Positions 16,877-25,450 of a stretch of DNA of 64,000 nt are shown piece after piece. Source of the stretch: CADDYT01 sp035294125 (GTDB taxonomy: Bacteria; Chloroflexota; Ktedonobacteria; Ktedonobacterales; Ktedonobacteraceae); assembly GCA_035294125.1 (NCBI GenBank), contig DATGLM010000022.1:31691-95690 (forward strand), read 5' to 3'. How positions within the stretch are numbered: the first letter of the stretch is position 1; every line of letters starts with the position of its first letter. The translations under genes were made by a program, and so were the position numbers. The notes beneath the pieces are model-generated. The model was given only the letters and a program-made list of their open reading frames with translations, had not been told where the DNA came from and did no database searches.

Positions 16877-17551
16877 ATTTTTCTTCGTCCTTTCTCATCC
16901 CGTTTTGTTGTTGCGCGCTTTTGTCTGCCATTGGTATTGTACCCTATCTTTACATTTTTTGATGGTACCTATTTAATGCACGTTATGGATACTATATGTT
17001 GTGCTTTCAATGAGCCTCTAGCACAACATATAGGAAGCAAATCCAGAAGCGCAAGGATAGCAATTCTACACCATTGTACCTACTTTGTTCGTATACTTTT
17101 TGCTGCCTGCGCGTATGTTTGTTATCTGTTAAAATAATAGTGACGGGTGCAAGCATAAATACGTTCATGAAGTCTGTCCCTGAAGAGGTAGGTTCAAACG
17201 TGTCATTTAGTGGATGCGAATGCTTAAGGTTTGTCAGTAGAGAGGCGAGTCGTTACGGTATGCGCTGGATGCGCGCCGGTGAAGCGTGGAAATAGCTTTT
17301 GATGGTACTATTTTCGGTACCGCCCCGGTCAATATGTTATTATTAACTGGGGGTCTTTGTGTGCCTGCAAGTGCTATTGTGACTGTTCTTATATCAGGCT
17401 ATTTGTGAAAGGATTGATTGGAGCCTGAGAAAGGGAAAAAGAGCGCCAGGTCGTGCGCAAGCAGATGGGCCAGTAGCTGAGTCAGAGCAGAACAATTTTC
17501 TGGCAGGGAGAGAAGAACAGAAAGCGCTTGTGCAGTGAAAGGATTGAACCC
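16877..17551. other. 675-base intergenic region with repeats
   Basis: No convincing gene. It holds a 14-bp perfect inverted repeat (16992-17005 with 17020-17033), a repeated TTTTGATGGTAC sequence (near 16959 and near 17298), and a 13-bp direct repeat GTGAAAGGATTGA (17405-17417 and 17535-17547), the second copy of which supplies the Shine-Dalgarno of otsA. A possible 42-codon frame at 17167-17295 has no clear support. Confidence 0.5.
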
Positions 17552-19117
17552 ATGCCTATGATGGTGGATCGTATGCCGTCGCAGCAGATAGAGGCTGAAC
17601 GCCTGATTATTGCTTCTAATCGTGGTCCTGTTGAATTCTATATGACGCAGGAAAACGAACTGAAGTATCGGCGCGGGGCCGGTGGAATGGTGACGGCGCT
17701 CATTGATGCTGGAAATCGTATGGATGTAACATGGGTGGCTATGGCGATGACGGAGGGAGACCGCGTTGCTTTGAAGCAATCTGCGGATGGATTAATACAG
17801 TCACCGTTACGCGGTCAGAAAATGCAATTGCGCTACGTGGCAATTCCGAAGATGGCTTACCGCAAGCATTATGATAAGGTGAGCAATCAGGTGCTCTGGT
17901 TCTTACAACACTACCTGTATAACCCGGGCGAACCTCCTATGCCGGATCAACGTATGCAGGACGCCTGGATAAATGGCTACACCGTTGCGAACAGGGCTAT
18001 CGCCGACGCGGTTTGCGCCGAGATTGAACGCGAAGAATCGATTCCCGTTGTGATGCTTCATGATTATCACCTTTACCTGGCCTCTGCCATGATCCGCGAG
18101 CGCCACCCAGAGGTTGTCATGCAGCAATTTATCCACATTCCCTGGCCCGATGCTCGTGTCTGGCACTTCCTGCCCAGCAACATCTCGCATGCCATCTACC
18201 GGGGGCTGGTGGGCAATGACATTATCGGCTTCCAGACGCAGCGCGACGCCCGCAACTTCATCGAGGGCGCGCGCACCATGCTCGAAGGGGCCGTCGTCGA
18301 TTTTGAGGAAGGGGCCATCTGGTGGCACGGGCAGCGCACAAGAGTGCGTGCCTATCCCATCTCCATCTCCGTATACGAGGAGCGCCGTATCGTTCAGAGC
18401 ACCCCCGGAAGGCGCGCAGCCGCGAAGATCGCGCCTTTTCTGGGCGAGGAGAAGACCATCATGCGCGTTGATCGCGTCGACCCGACCAAAAACATTGTAC
18501 GCGGCTTCCAGGCGTATGCGCAGGTGCTTGACGAACACCCCGAACTCACTGGCAAGGTCAAGTTCCTTGCCTTTCTCGTCCCTTCGCGCCAGACGCTGCC
18601 TGTCTACCAGCGTTACACAGCCGAGGTGCATAAGATCATTGATGAGGTCAACCGACGGTATGGAACAGAGACCTGGAAGCCAATCGAGGCCATCTTCGAG
18701 AATGACCGCACGCGGGCGCTGGCAGCGATGCGCTACTATGACGTGCTGCTCGTCAACCCCATTATTGACGGGATGAATCTGGTGAGCAAAGAGGGGCCGG
18801 TTGTCAATGAGCGAGACGGAGTGCTCGTTCTCTCGCGCACGGCAGGGTCGTTCGAGCAACTGGGCAAGGCAGCGCTGCCTACCTCACCCGTCGATGTCAG
18901 TGAGACCGCTCAGGCCCTCTACGCTGCCCTGACCATGCCCCCGGAGGAGCGGAGACGGCGCGCACGACTGGCCTGTCAACAGGTCGAGAAAAACGACCTC
19001 AACGGCTGGCTCACAAAGCAGATTCGTGACATCAACGAAGTGCTCGACCGCATTGCCCCTCCTATTGAGGAGTCATTAGGGGAGATCGAAGACCTGCAAA
19101 AGGTGGGCATAGGCTAG
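17552..19117 (+). CDS. otsA: Trehalose-6-phosphate synthase (GT20)
   Basis: OtsA transfers glucose from a nucleotide sugar to glucose-6-phosphate. The 521-residue protein shows the GT20 motifs LIIASNRGPVEFY, RRGAGGMVTAL, VMLHDYHLYLASAMIRERHP, FIHIPWPDARVWHFLP, DIIGFQTQRDARNFI, MRVDRVDPTKNIVRGFQAY and NPIIDGMNLVSKEGPVVNE. The ATG at 17552 has GAAAGG about nine bases upstream; a TTG further upstream is less likely. It is convergent with otsB across a 31-bp hairpin, and together they form the two-step trehalose pathway, likely for osmotic or desiccation protection. Confidence 0.95.
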   Translation: MPMMVDRMPSQQIEAERLIIASNRGPVEFYMTQENELKYRRGAGGMVTALIDAGNRMDVTWVAMAMTEGDRVALKQSADGLIQSPLRGQKMQLRYVAIPKMAYRKHYDKVSNQVLWFLQHYLYNPGEPPMPDQRMQDAWINGYTVANRAIADAVCAEIEREESIPVVMLHDYHLYLASAMIRERHPEVVMQQFIHIPWPDARVWHFLPSNISHAIYRGLVGNDIIGFQTQRDARNFIEGARTMLEGAVVDFEEGAIWWHGQRTRVRAYPISISVYEERRIVQSTPGRRAAAKIAPFLGEEKTIMRVDRVDPTKNIVRGFQAYAQVLDEHPELTGKVKFLAFLVPSRQTLPVYQRYTAEVHKIIDEVNRRYGTETWKPIEAIFENDRTRALAAMRYYDVLLVNPIIDGMNLVSKEGPVVNERDGVLVLSRTAGSFEQLGKAALPTSPVDVSETAQALYAALTMPPEERRRRARLACQQVEKNDLNGWLTKQIRDINEVLDRIAPPIEESLGEIEDLQKVGIG

Positions 19118-19132
19118 CGAGCAGGCAATACA

Positions 19133-19203
19133 GAGTGATCGTCGACTGCCCCACTCAGGCCGATGCTTGCCGTCGGCCTGAGTGGGGCAGTCGACGATCA
19201 CTC
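19133..19203. terminator. 31-bp perfect hairpin between otsA and otsB
   Basis: Arms 19133-19163 and 19173-19203 are exact reverse complements with a 9-nt loop. It starts 16 bases after otsA and ends two bases before the otsB stop codon, serving both convergent transcripts. Confidence 0.85.
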
Positions 19204-19204
19204 T

Positions 19205-20002
19205 CTACAGGCTCTCCACCATTTGCCTCAGTAATGCCGCCATCCCCTCAACGCCCTGCACGATAACATCGGCGTGCGTAAGGAGTTCGGGCAGGGTATC
19301 GGCATGCCGCACGACAATACTCAGGGCGGCGATGCCCCGCTGTCGCAGGTGCGGTATCTCTAGAATGGCGTCAAGATCGGTGCGGTCATCACCGGCAAAA
19401 ATGACGCCTTGCAGGTCGAAACGCCGCACGAAGCGGAGTAGCGCCCCTCCTTTGCCCACATCAATCTCCAGCGGCACCCGTATCTCCAACGCCAGTTTGC
19501 CCTCGGTCAGCCGGATGTTCCGTTGCCGGGCGGGTTCTTCCAGCAGTGAGAACAGGCGTGCTCGCACCCGCTCGGGGTTGGAAGCCAGCCGGTAATGCAC
19601 AGTGCCGCCAATACGCTTGCGCTGAATATAGATACCGGGCAATTCATCCTGGTGTTGCTCAACCAGATCGAGCAGGGCGCTACCGGCTTCACGATAGGCC
19701 AGCGCCTCCGGCAGCACCTGCACCTCGTGCGTGGTTGGCAGACCCTCGCTCCACTCCAGGCCGTGAATGCCGATGTATGTCAGTCCCTCTACATTGACCA
19801 TACCAGCGCCATTTTCCAGACCGCGTCCGGTGATAATCCCCACGTGGACGCCTCTATGTTGCTGCGCCTCTTCCAGAAGCTGCGCCACGCCCGGATAGAG
19901 CCGCGCCTCGTCTGAGACCTGCGCTATCGGGCTGATTGTGCCATCAATATCAAACACCATCCCCAGCGGGCGCCGCGCCAGCACACCTTTCAAAGCAACC
20001 AA
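19205..20002 (-). CDS. otsB: Trehalose-6-phosphate phosphatase (HAD family)
   Basis: OtsB dephosphorylates trehalose-6-phosphate. The HAD motif I is GMVFDIDGTISPIA; motif II region includes GIITGRGLEN; IGIHGLEWSEG and LEIRVPLEIDVGKGGALLRFV follow, then IFAGDDRTDLDAIL supplies the metal-binding acidic residues. A TTG start at 20002 is preferred because AGGAG lies eight bases upstream and it gives a 265-residue protein of the usual OtsB size; an ATG at 20128 would add 42 basic residues and lies inside the neighbouring terminator. Faces otsA. Confidence 0.9.
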   Translation of the reverse strand: MVALKGVLARRPLGMVFDIDGTISPIAQVSDEARLYPGVAQLLEEAQQHRGVHVGIITGRGLENGAGMVNVEGLTYIGIHGLEWSEGLPTTHEVQVLPEALAYREAGSALLDLVEQHQDELPGIYIQRKRIGGTVHYRLASNPERVRARLFSLLEEPARQRNIRLTEGKLALEIRVPLEIDVGKGGALLRFVRRFDLQGVIFAGDDRTDLDAILEIPHLRQRGIAALSIVVRHADTLPELLTHADVIVQGVEGMAALLRQMVESL

Positions 20003-20124
20003 TGTTCTTGCTCCTGCTCTCTCAGTATCGTTCCCTTCTTTATCCTTATTGTAACATCTCTTCTCCTCTTTTTCGCCCGGCCGGAAGCTTGACGCAGTCG
20101 CTATAGAACAGTTAGACAGCATTC

Positions 20125-20159
20125 TCAAAAAACGGGCGGTGATGCCGCCCGTTTTTTGA
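20125..20159. terminator. Bidirectional terminator hairpin
   Basis: Arms 20125-20139 and 20145-20159 (15 bp, loop 5) carry A6 and T6 tracts at the stem base, a classical intrinsic terminator in both directions. It ends the 20220-20540 transcript. Confidence 0.85.
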
Positions 20160-20219
20160 TTGCCCGCCTATCAACAGAAATAGCTTATGCCAGCGGTAAA
20201 CGCATCCGGCTTAGCCATT

Positions 20220-20540
20220 TCATGCAACCAGCTTGCGACGAACGCGCCCTTCTTTAGTGGTCACATCGACCAGGAAAATCGCCTCGCTACTCTGAGCAGG
20301 ATCAGGCTCAAGGAAAACCAGCGATGAATGACTCCATTTGCTCTTCGTCGCGAAACGGATGAGGTCGCTGAACAGGCAGGTATGGCTGTGACGATAGCGC
20401 AACAGAATATCGCCGACGCGCAGGTATGGCCCTTCATCACTGTTTTGCCGGAAGAAGGTTTCTGGATGATCAGAGACAAGTCTTACCCTGTTACGGCAAA
20501 ACATCTTGCACGTCTGGCCGAAGAGCGCGGTAGCCATCAT
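20220..20540 (-). CDS. Small hypothetical protein, possibly a truncated permuted papain-like (YiiX type) protein
   Basis: The string VGDILLRYRHSH followed by SDLIRFATKSKWSHSSLVFLE resembles the N-terminal half of permuted papain-fold proteins (YiiX/YebB-like), in which the histidine of the SH motif is catalytic and the cysteine comes later. At 106 residues the frame stops before any such cysteine, so it may be truncated or a different protein. The start is uncertain: ATG 20540 follows an in-frame TAG directly and lacks a close ribosome site. It lies downstream of the LacI gene on the same strand and ends before a strong terminator. Confidence 0.4.
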   Translation of the reverse strand: MMATALFGQTCKMFCRNRVRLVSDHPETFFRQNSDEGPYLRVGDILLRYRHSHTCLFSDLIRFATKSKWSHSSLVFLEPDPAQSSEAIFLVDVTTKEGRVRRKLVA

Positions 20541-20572
20541 CTACGCCGTCACGCAGCCTCCACGTGCCGACA

Positions 20573-21616
20573 TCAACGAGATTCTGGTGCGTCGGACTGA
20601 GCAGGAACGACAATAGCATGCGGCTGGCGTGGCGCGCTCGACCCGCGCGCCAGTAATTGCCCTTTCAGGATCACCTGCCGCGTAGGACGGTTGGGGTTGG
20701 CGATACGCTGCAGAAGGAGTTCGGTGGCCGCCTGGCCGATTTCGTAGGTGGGCTGGGCGATGAGGGTGATGGCGGGCTGCACCAGCGCGGCCCACGTGGT
20801 TTCGTCGAAGGTGACGAGGGCGATGTCGTCGGGAATGGTGAGGTTGCGCTCGCGGATGGCTTTCAAGGCTCCTTCGCCCAGCAGACTGTTGGTGGTGAGC
20901 AGCGCGTCGGGTGGTTGTGCGGAAGCCAGCATTTTCAGGGTGGCCGCGTAACCAGCCTCGACCTTTGGCTGCACATATTTCACGTACTCCGGCAGAGGCG
21001 TGAAGCCGTGTTCGCGCAGCGCCTTCTCATAGCCTGCCTCGCGCTCTCGCCCTGTCGTGCTCATCTCGCCGCACAGGGCCGCGATCTGCCGGTAGCCGCT
21101 CTCGATAAGATGCGTGGTGAGACGATATCCGGCGTCTACATTGTCCAGCAGCACAACATCGACATCCCCGTGCGGCACAGCACGATCTACTATCACGACG
21201 GGGAAGTTCAGCTTCGCAGCGGAAAAGTTGGCGATAGTTTGCCGGGTTGGGGAGAAAATGAGACCCGCCACATTTTCATCCTGCATCAGGTTGAGATAGA
21301 TGATCTCTTTCTCTGGATTTTCATCAGTATTGCACAACAGCACGCTGAAACCCTGCTCGTATGCCGCGTCCTCCACTGCCCGGCTGATCGAAGTGAAAAA
21401 TGGGTTGCGAATATCGGAGACGATCAAGCCGATGGTGTTGGAATGCTGCGAGCGCAGGCTTCTCGCCACCAGGTTTGGCCGGTAGCCCAGCCGCTCCACC
21501 GCCGCCAGCACGCGCTCGCGCACCTCTGGCCGCACATGCTGCCCGTTCGAGAGCACCCGCGAAACCGTTGCCGTCGACACTCCCGCTGCCTCAGCAACGT
21601 CTTTGATACTTACCAT
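20573..21616 (-). CDS. LacI-family transcriptional regulator of the fructose PTS operon
   Basis: The DNA-binding domain VSIKDVAEAAGVSTATVSRVLSNGQHVRPEVRERVLAAVERLGYRPN is textbook LacI/GalR, followed by a periplasmic-binding-like effector domain (IGLIVSDIRNPFF, VVIVDRAVPHGDVDVVLLDN, PDALLTTNSLLGEGALKAI). The start at 21616 is chosen over 21658 because AGGGAG lies just upstream and the HTH then begins at residue 2. It is divergent from the PTS genes, and three LacI-type operators lie between them, so it probably represses both itself and the PTS operon, with a fructose phosphate as likely effector. The effector is inferred. Confidence 0.92.
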   Translation of the reverse strand: MVSIKDVAEAAGVSTATVSRVLSNGQHVRPEVRERVLAAVERLGYRPNLVARSLRSQHSNTIGLIVSDIRNPFFTSISRAVEDAAYEQGFSVLLCNTDENPEKEIIYLNLMQDENVAGLIFSPTRQTIANFSAAKLNFPVVIVDRAVPHGDVDVVLLDNVDAGYRLTTHLIESGYRQIAALCGEMSTTGREREAGYEKALREHGFTPLPEYVKYVQPKVEAGYAATLKMLASAQPPDALLTTNSLLGEGALKAIRERNLTIPDDIALVTFDETTWAALVQPAITLIAQPTYEIGQAATELLLQRIANPNRPTRQVILKGQLLARGSSAPRQPHAIVVPAQSDAPESR

Positions 21617-21706
21617 ATCTATCTCCCTTAAATGCCATATCATAATGAATTTGAACAACCAGAATCAGGCCTGCTTGCCAAATTTCATAGTAGTCTGTTC
21701 TTCTAT

Positions 21707-21718
21707 GTAATCGTTTAC
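21707..21718. promoter_or_regulatory. LacI-type operator O1
   Basis: GTAATCGTTTAC, a one-mismatch palindrome with central CG, sits just downstream of a minus-strand TATAAT (21723-21728), as expected for autoregulation of the LacI gene. Confidence 0.6.
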
Positions 21719-21759
21719 CTGTATTATACCAGCATCTTCAACAAAATACCAGCAATATT

Positions 21760-21771
21760 GTAAACGTTTAC
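21760..21771. promoter_or_regulatory. LacI-type operator O2
   Basis: GTAAACGTTTAC is a perfect 12-bp palindrome with central CG, of the same type as O1 and O3, centred 53 bp from O1. Confidence 0.7.
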
Positions 21772-21839
21772 GGTTCTAGTCACCTCTATTCCTGTCTTTC
21801 TGGCTCATTTTGGGCATGTTTCAATCACATTTCGCAATA

Positions 21840-21853
21840 TTTCTTGCAAGAAA
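21840..21853. promoter_or_regulatory. 14-bp palindrome upstream of the PTS promoter
   Basis: TTTCTTGCAAGAAA is a perfect palindrome of a different type from the LacI operators, centred about 30 bp before the -35 box. It may bind a second regulator. Confidence 0.4.
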
Positions 21854-21874
21854 CAAATTTGATAGCCAAAACAC

Positions 21875-21903
21875 TTGACAAATCTATTGTAATCGATTAC
21901 AAT
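21875..21903 (+). promoter_or_regulatory. PTS operon promoter with overlapping operator O3
   Basis: TTGACA (21875-21880) and TACAAT (21898-21903) are spaced 17 bp. A perfect 16-bp palindrome TTGTAATCGATTACAA (21887-21902) covers the spacer and most of the -10 box, so bound repressor would block RNA polymerase. Confidence 0.85.
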
Positions 21904-21972
21904 ACTATCAAGGTTGATGACAGGTGAATACGTCGAAGTAGAGCCTTTCTCTTGAAACGCCAGGAGGCGATG

Positions 21973-24444
21973 ATGATTACGCTTGATGAGCGCCAGATCC
22001 GTTTGCAGTCCCACGCGGCGGACAAACAAGAGGCTATTCGCCAGGTAGGCCAGCTCCTGGTCGATAGCGGGAATATCGATGCTGGCTATATCTCCAGTAT
22101 GTTAGGCCGCGAACAGGTCGCCAACACCTATCTAGGTAACGGCATTGCCATTCCCCACGGCTTACCAGAGAACCGCGACCTGATCCATAGTACCGGCATT
22201 GCAGTCGTGCAGTCGCCTGATGGCGTACCCTGGAATACCGGTGAAACCGTCCATCTCATTGTAGGTATCGCAGCGAAGTCGGATGAACACATCGAGGTCT
22301 TGAAACGCCTGACTCGCGTGTTAGGCGATAAAGAGCAGGTAGAGCGCCTGACGAAAACGACCGATCCCCGCGCTATCATTGAAGCCCTGACTGGGGAGCG
22401 TCCGACAGCGCCTGCTCCCGCAAAGCAGGCAGAGGTCGTAGATTATCTCACCTCCTTCGACGCGGTGGTGCGCAACAAGACCGGCCTGCACGCACGGCCC
22501 GCCGCCGTTTTCGTCGATCTTGCCAGGCAATTCAAGTCCAACATTAAAGTGCGGCATGGTGACACCGTTTCTAATGGCAAAAGCCTGCTTTCCCTGCTGC
22601 AACTGGGAGCCGAAAGCGGCGCGGCCATTCGCGTCTCAGCCGAGGGGCCGGATGCCACTGCCGCATTGAAAGCGTTACAGGCAGCCATCGAGAGCGGTCT
22701 GGGAGACGAGCCGGAGGAGCAGCCAGCCGCCACGCCCACCAGTGAAGCGGCATGGACGCCACAGTCCACGGTGTTCACCCTTCCCGGCGTCACCGCCTCC
22801 GGTGGCCTGGCAATCGGGCCGCTGCGCCAGTACAGGCAGCGCGCTATCGTCGTCGAAGATCAGCCCGGCAGCGATCCGACGAGCGAGGGGCATCGATTTC
22901 AACAGGCGCTGGATGCCGCTCATGGCGAGCTTGACAAACTGTACGAGGAGGTCAAGACGCGCCTCGGTTCGGGCAAGGCGGCGATCTTCCGCGTCCATGC
23001 CGAATTTCTCAATGATGCCGCTCTCATCGGGCAGACCATCGCCCTGATCTATCAGGGCCACAGCGCGGCGTGGTCGTGGCAGCAGACGATCAATGAGCGG
23101 GTGGAGCAGGTGCAGAAACTGGATGATCCCACGCTGGCGGCACGTGCCGTTGATCTGAGTGATGTCGGGCAGCGCGTCCTGCGCCACCTCGTTGGCCCAG
23201 GCGACGAGCAGCCCGTCTCACCCGATACTCCCGTTATCCTGATTGCCGAGGATTTAACACCCTCCGACACCGCCGCCCTGGACACCGACAGCATTCTCGG
23301 TTTTTGTACGGCAAAGGGAGGCCCGACCTCGCATACCGCCATTATTGCCCGTTCGCTCGGCATCCCCGCCATTGTCGGTGTCGGGGAGGCAGTGCTTGAT
23401 CTTGTCAACGGCACGCCCGCCATCCTGGACGGCACGGCTGGCAAGCTCTACGTCAATCCTTCTGTCGGCGATGTAGAGGCTGCGCGCAAAGCACAGCAGC
23501 AGTTGCAAGAGCAGCAGGAAGTCGCCAACGCTGCGCGCATGGCTCCAGCAGTCACCACGGACGGGCATCGTGTCGAGGTTGCCGCCAACATCAATCGCGC
23601 CAGCGAAGCGCCGGGTGCCATCGCGGCAGGAGCCGAGGGCGTCGGCCTGATGCGCACCGAGTTCCTTTTCCTGGAACGCGAATCCGCGCCCGACGAGGAA
23701 GAGCAGTTCCAGGCGTACCGCGACATGGCGCAGGCGCTGGGTGGTCGCACGCTGATTATCCGCACGCTGGACATCGGCGGCGATAAAGAGGTTCCCTACC
23801 TCAACCTGCCACAAGAGGATAACGCCTTCCTCGGCATACGCGGCATTCGTCTCTGCCTGGCGCGGCCAGACCTGTTCATCCCGCAACTGCGCGCCATCTA
23901 TCGCGCCGCCGCCTACGGGCCGATCAAGATTATGTTCCCCATGATTGCTACGCTCGAAGAGGTGGCGCGGGCGCGGGCCATTGCCGAACAGGTGCGGCGA
24001 GAACTGGACGCGCCGCAGCTCTCGCTCGGCATCATGGTCGAAGTGCCATCCGCCGTCGTGATGGCCGATTACCTGGCGCAGGAAATTGATTTCTTCTCCA
24101 TCGGCACCAACGACCTGACACAGTATGTGCTGGCAATGGACCGCACGAACCCACAACTTGCGAAGCAGGCCGACGCGCTGCATCCCGCCGTCCTGCGCAT
24201 GATCGCGCAGACCGTGCAGGCGGCGGAGAGGGCGGGGAAATGGGTCGGTGTCTGTGGCGGTCTCGCCAGCGACCCGAAAGGCGCCGTCATTCTAACAGGC
24301 CTCGGCGTGACCGAACTGAGCGCCAGCGTTCCCAGCATACCGGCGGTCAAGGCGGAGATTCGCACTCGCTCGCTGGCGGAAATGCGGACCCTTGCGCAGA
24401 AGGCGTTGCAGTGCCGCACGGCAGTGGAGGTAAGAAGTCTATGA
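21973..24444 (+). CDS. PTS multiphosphoryl transfer protein, EIIA(Fru)-HPr-EI fusion
   Basis: One 823-residue polypeptide carries all the soluble phosphotransfer steps. EIIA (about 1-145) has its histidine in GIAIPHGLPEN (H62). HPr (about 163-245) has TGLHARPAAVF (H173) and the regulatory-site-like region SNGKSLLSLLQLGA. EI (about 265-823) has GGPTSHTAIIARSLGIPA (H454), the TEFLFLERE and DIGGDKEVPYL segments and the SIGTNDLTQYVLAMDR and GVCGGLASDP PEP-binding strings. Phosphate flows PEP to EI, HPr, IIA, then to FruA. Start chosen at 21973, five bases after AGGAGG; ATG 21970 is too close. Its end overlaps fruK by four bases. Confidence 0.95.
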   Translation: MITLDERQIRLQSHAADKQEAIRQVGQLLVDSGNIDAGYISSMLGREQVANTYLGNGIAIPHGLPENRDLIHSTGIAVVQSPDGVPWNTGETVHLIVGIAAKSDEHIEVLKRLTRVLGDKEQVERLTKTTDPRAIIEALTGERPTAPAPAKQAEVVDYLTSFDAVVRNKTGLHARPAAVFVDLARQFKSNIKVRHGDTVSNGKSLLSLLQLGAESGAAIRVSAEGPDATAALKALQAAIESGLGDEPEEQPAATPTSEAAWTPQSTVFTLPGVTASGGLAIGPLRQYRQRAIVVEDQPGSDPTSEGHRFQQALDAAHGELDKLYEEVKTRLGSGKAAIFRVHAEFLNDAALIGQTIALIYQGHSAAWSWQQTINERVEQVQKLDDPTLAARAVDLSDVGQRVLRHLVGPGDEQPVSPDTPVILIAEDLTPSDTAALDTDSILGFCTAKGGPTSHTAIIARSLGIPAIVGVGEAVLDLVNGTPAILDGTAGKLYVNPSVGDVEAARKAQQQLQEQQEVANAARMAPAVTTDGHRVEVAANINRASEAPGAIAAGAEGVGLMRTEFLFLERESAPDEEEQFQAYRDMAQALGGRTLIIRTLDIGGDKEVPYLNLPQEDNAFLGIRGIRLCLARPDLFIPQLRAIYRAAAYGPIKIMFPMIATLEEVARARAIAEQVRRELDAPQLSLGIMVEVPSAVVMADYLAQEIDFFSIGTNDLTQYVLAMDRTNPQLAKQADALHPAVLRMIAQTVQAAERAGKWVGVCGGLASDPKGAVILTGLGVTELSASVPSIPAVKAEIRTRSLAEMRTLAQKALQCRTAVEVRSL

Positions 24445-25388
24445 AAATCGCAACCGTTACCCTCAACCCGGCCATTGACCAGACCGTGCGGGTGAACAAT
24501 TTTCGCACCAACACAGTCAATCGCGGGCAGGCTATGCAGTTCAATGCTGGCGGCAAGGGCGTCAACGTCGCCTCGTTCCTGGCTGACACCGGCCACAAAG
24601 TCGCGGTGACCGGCTTTCTCGGCCAGGACAATGCTGAAATCTTCGAGCGTTTCTTCGCGCGCAAGCATATCGATGATCATTTTGTACGCATCCCCGGCGA
24701 AACCCGCACCGGCGTCAAGATCGTCGACGAGGCCAACCAGTACACAACCGATATCAACATGCCCGGCCTGACGCCCCTGCCGGAAGCGATGGAGGCCATG
24801 TTCGGACAGATCGAGCAACTCGCGCTCACCTGTGACTGGTTTGTGCTGGCAGGGGCTTTACCTCCTGGAGTGCCGACCACGACCTACGCCACAATCATCA
24901 CGCGCCTCAAGGAACTTGGCAAGCGCGTGGTGCTGGATACCAGCGGTGAGGCGCTGCGTCACGGCGTCCTGGCGGGTCCGACCGTCATCAAACCGAATAT
25001 CGATGAACTGCGGGAGCTGACCGGGCAGGCGCTGGCAAATGAGTTTGATATCGAGCTGGCGAGCAGCGAGCTGTTGAGCGATAGCATCAGGCTAGTTGTC
25101 GTCTCGATGGGCAAGCGCGGCGCAATGTTCGTCGATCAGGAGAGAGCGCTGGTGGCAACGCCGCCCACCGTGACGGTGAAGAGCACCGTGGGAGCCGGAG
25201 ATGCGATGGTGGCCGGACTGCTCGCCGGCCTCGTGCAGGGCATGAGCCTGGCCGATTGCGCCCGTCTTGCCACAGCTTATTCGCTTGGCCGAATCACCAG
25301 TCTCAGTTCCAATTTGCCTGCCCCCGAAGAGCTTCAGGCATACATCCAGCAAGTGGCGATTCACACCTGTAGTAGTATTTCCCTGTAG
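24441..25388 (+). CDS. fruK: 1-phosphofructokinase
   Basis: FruK phosphorylates fructose-1-phosphate to fructose-1,6-bisphosphate. The 315-residue PfkB-family protein has TVTLNPAIDQTVRV at the start, NAGGKGVNVASFL, the LPPGVPTTTYA region, KPNIDELRELTGQ and the catalytic GAGDAMVAGLLAGL with Asp base. The ATG at 24441 has GGAGG ten bases upstream inside the preceding gene and overlaps its stop (ATGA). The tight link to the PTS genes supports the fructose-specific assignment over tagatose or other PfkB roles. Confidence 0.93.
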   Translation: MKIATVTLNPAIDQTVRVNNFRTNTVNRGQAMQFNAGGKGVNVASFLADTGHKVAVTGFLGQDNAEIFERFFARKHIDDHFVRIPGETRTGVKIVDEANQYTTDINMPGLTPLPEAMEAMFGQIEQLALTCDWFVLAGALPPGVPTTTYATIITRLKELGKRVVLDTSGEALRHGVLAGPTVIKPNIDELRELTGQALANEFDIELASSELLSDSIRLVVVSMGKRGAMFVDQERALVATPPTVTVKSTVGAGDAMVAGLLAGLVQGMSLADCARLATAYSLGRITSLSSNLPAPEELQAYIQQVAIHTCSSISL

Positions 25389-25450
25389 TGCGTTAGAACG
25401 AGCAATGTTTTAAAAGGATTTTATCTCTACATCACAAGGAGAGAACGAAC

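Noticed and set aside
20657..21631. 324-codon frame antisense to the LacI gene
   Set aside because: Entirely inside the LacI gene and explained by codon bias.
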